Assembly: GCA_030064795.1 (NCBI GenBank)
Contig: JASJEI010000258.1
Span: forward strand, 1-16,102
Direction of reading: 5' to 3'
DNA: 16,102 nt
DNA from: Pleurocapsa sp. MO_226.B13
Lineage (GTDB): Bacteria > Cyanobacteriota > Cyanobacteriia > Cyanobacteriales > Xenococcaceae
In this document: positions 14,603 through 16,102 of the stretch, in pieces
How the letters are laid out: every line of letters begins with the position of its first letter
Position numbering within the stretch: position 1 is the first letter of the stretch
Notes under the pieces: model-generated
What the model was told of the DNA's origin: nothing
Database searches by the model: none
Seen by the model: only the letters and a program-made list of their open reading frames with translations
Program-made: the position numbers and the translations under genes

Positions 14603-14917
14603 ACATTTGATTTTCTTACTTAAAAGAGATCGCCATACTAAAAATTTCTGAGCGCAAGACAAAGGTAATTTGGGCAGAGAATCTATGATTCTTTGCCACG
14701 TTTCTTTTTTGTATATTAAGTCTGTTTGACCTGCATTCCATAACTTTTGCTCAAGTTCACGATTCATTCTAACTACATTGCCCTCGTTGTCCAGTATCAT
14801 TCTTCCCGAACCTTGATTGTCGGCTAATGCCAAGAGAAGTTCCCCACTAGCATTCTCTTGAGCGAGTACTTGGTCGATCTGCAAGCCATGTAAGAATCTT
14901 TCAGCTTTTACCTTTAG
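14600..14917 (-). pseudogene. PAS-like protein remnant
   Basis: The minus strand has protein-like sequence: LKVKAERFLHGLQIDQVLAQ, then SGELLLALADNQGSGRMILD and NEGNVVRMNRELEQKLW, which resembles the start of a PAS domain (MILDNEGNVVRMN is PAS-strand-like), then ETWQRIIDSLPKLPLSCAQK. It has no ATG start (only a TTG at 14884, inside the similarity). The coherent part fades before about 14620, where the frame runs on antisense through the RHH-like gene. Upstream it is bounded by the inverted repeat at 14922-14980. I read it as an internal fragment of a larger signalling or regulatory protein, cut at both ends. The PAS call is tentative. Confidence 0.45.
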
Positions 14918-14921
14918 TGTT

Positions 14922-14980
14922 GGTGGGCAAAAAATGATGTGTGAAAAGTTTTTGTTTTTATTTGTTAAATTTTGCCCACC
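14922..14980. repeat. MITE-like inverted-repeat element
   Basis: GGTGGGCAAAA (14922-14932) and TTTTGCCCACC (14970-14980) form a perfect 11-bp inverted repeat around 37 nt of AT-rich sequence. GTAGGGTGGGCA on the outer edge is a motif I recall from dispersed repeats in cyanobacterial genomes. The size, terminal inverted repeats and lack of coding suggest a small non-autonomous element or hairpin repeat. It stands exactly at the 5' edge of the PAS-like remnant. Confidence 0.6.
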
Positions 14981-15062
14981 CTACAAGGCGCGATCGCCCT
15001 TAAGGATGAGCGATCGCCCTGTGTATTTGCTTTGAAAATCTCATGCGATCGCGCTGACTTTC

Positions 15063-15884
15063 CTAAATTTCTTTTAATTTCAAAGATTCAGGTAAAGGTG
15101 TAAGAGAGCCAAGATTGTATTTATTTTGTTTAATTAGTTTTTTAATTTCTTTAACTCTTTTAGCTGGAGCGGGATGAGATGATAAGAAATCAAGACTACT
15201 TTTTCGCTTCTGACTAAGTTTGACAAAAAAATCAGTTGCTCCTGACACCTGATTATAGGTTTTATCTAACAGCATTAATCCAAATTTATCGGCTTTTTTT
15301 TCTTGTCTTTGAGAGTATTGAGCCTTAGTCATAGCTTCGATTGAAGTGGCAATTACTGACTTAAAAATACTGAGATCGCCCAAGAAATAAGAAATTGTCA
15401 TTTTCAACACTAAAGCATTGCCTAAACCCCGTAGATGATCGCGATTGGCAAAATGTCCTAATTCGTGTCCCAAAATCATCATCAATTCATTTTCTGAGCC
15501 GGCTTCTTTTAATAGTCCTTGATAAATAATCACTTTATTTCCAGGAATAGCGATCGCATTTACCGTATCATTAGGTATGTATAAAACCTGATATTGATTA
15601 TTATTCCGCTGTTGAACTGGTAAATTAGCCTCTAAACGATCTAAAAGCTGATTCAAAGTTTTTTGCTGAGGAGAATCTACTGCTTGTTGCTCGTATATAG
15701 GTATAATTGCTGCACCTAATTTTTGTTCCACACTGGGAGGAATAAAATTAATTAAACTATGAATTAGTAAATTAAATAATAAAAAAACTAGAATACCACC
15801 AGTAAAAAATATACCAATTATTATTATTAGTTGAGTGTTACTTTCTGATTCATTTTTAGAGCTTTGGGGAGAATGGTAAGACAT
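15063..15884 (-). CDS. Membrane-anchored M48-family zinc metallopeptidase
   Basis: This 273-residue protein has one N-terminal membrane helix (about 18-48, LIIIIGIFFTGGILVFLLFN then LLIHSLINF) and a peptidase domain. The zinc site is LGHELGHFANRDH (138-150), giving H140, E141 (catalytic) and H144; the third ligand is E195 in RQEKKADKFG, with D199 in the usual ExxxD spacing; SSHPAPAKRV (235-244) is the conserved late histidine segment. The VLYIPNDTVNAIAIPGNKVI strand pair is also typical. All catalytic residues are present. The layout matches the short HtpX/Ste24-related or YggG/LoiP-like M48 proteases, which degrade misfolded envelope proteins, here with a single anchor rather than several. 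The ATG at 15882-15884 lacks a clear SD. The HIP1-rich stretch downstream (14986-15054) holds no gene. Confidence 0.92.
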   Translation of the reverse strand: MSYHSPQSSKNESESNTQLIIIIGIFFTGGILVFLLFNLLIHSLINFIPPSVEQKLGAAIIPIYEQQAVDSPQQKTLNQLLDRLEANLPVQQRNNNQYQVLYIPNDTVNAIAIPGNKVIIYQGLLKEAGSENELMMILGHELGHFANRDHLRGLGNALVLKMTISYFLGDLSIFKSVIATSIEAMTKAQYSQRQEKKADKFGLMLLDKTYNQVSGATDFFVKLSQKRKSSLDFLSSHPAPAKRVKEIKKLIKQNKYNLGSLTPLPESLKLKEI

Positions 15885-15927
15885 AAGCTGTTAAACACTT
15901 AATTTATTACTTAAGATTAAGCAGAGG

Positions 15928-15954
15928 GAGCAGGGGGAGCAGGGGGAGCAGGGG
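15928..15954. repeat. Nonamer tandem repeat (GAGCAGGGG x3)
   Basis: Three perfect copies of a 9-nt G-rich unit occur 44 bp upstream of the M48 start codon, in the spacer 15885-16102. The rest of that spacer is AT-rich and I see no gene in it. Such G-rich short tandem repeats are common in cyanobacterial spacers. Slippage there could vary the promoter spacing of the peptidase gene. Confidence 0.75.
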
Positions 15955-16102
15955 AGAAAAGTTTATTTCTGACAAGTAAATATCTAGTTTAGATACACAT
16001 CAGCTTACTAAACTTTTAAGTAGCAAGTATTATAGTCATTTCAAATAAAAATGAAACATTTTTTTCTTCAAAGACTTGTCATAGAAGGAATGCTTTGTCT
16101 CA

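Noticed and set aside
16047..16063. AAAAATG/CATTTTT hairpin followed by T's
   Set aside because: A/T-only stem in an AT-rich spacer with no plus-strand gene ending there.

Overview
The window looks like cyanobacterial chromosome. HIP1 octamers (GCGATCGC) occur throughout, the base composition is moderately AT-rich, heptameric short tandem repeats line the spacers, and most proteins resemble cyanobacterial families. The mix would fit a unicellular or baeocyte-forming lineage such as Pleurocapsales or Chroococcidiopsidales, but that placement is a guess. I see no rRNA, tRNA, CRISPR array, complete insertion sequence, phage module or plasmid origin.

Layout. (1) 1-1461, minus strand: cysE (serine O-acetyltransferase, cut by the window edge) and a two-domain cupin gene, separated by a candidate terminator. 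(2) 1660-4211: a LysR effector-domain fragment, an intact ABC exporter half-transporter, and a truncated CHAD-domain gene convergent with it. (3) 4212-5564: about 1.35 kb with no convincing gene but several hairpins and short dispersed repeats. (4) 5565-6776, minus strand: a possible three-gene run encoding a CDGSH iron-sulfur protein, a VOC/glyoxalase-fold protein and a small cupin. (5) 7072-9220: a 5'-truncated archaeal-type phosphoglycerate mutase (apgM) pseudogene, then an AbrB-duplication membrane protein. (6) 9602-11297, plus strand: a 4-oxalocrotonate tautomerase-like protein, two tandem paralogous small acidic proteins of unknown function, and a cysteine-dioxygenase-like cupin, with spacers built largely from heptad repeats and a 12-bp-stem palindrome. 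(7) 11301-13278: a GNAT acetyltransferase divergent from a SelO-type pseudokinase with only 28 bp between them. (8) 13373-14917: a KOW/SH3-like plus coiled-coil protein, a divergent small ribbon-helix-helix-like protein, and a decayed PAS-like remnant antisense to it. (9) 15063-15884, minus strand: a membrane-anchored M48 metallopeptidase.

Functionally this is mostly accessory metabolism, with a loose thiol/redox flavour (cysE, CDO-like cupin, SelO, CDGSH) rather than one pathway. Four broken genes (LysR, CHAD, apgM, PAS-like) and abundant small repeats suggest a region under rearrangement and decay. The parts most deserving a second look are the 9.6-11.3 kb cluster, whose paralogous pair has no function I recognise and whose repeats supply stop codons and a ribosome-binding site, and the coiled-coil/RHH divergent pair at 13.4-14.6 kb.
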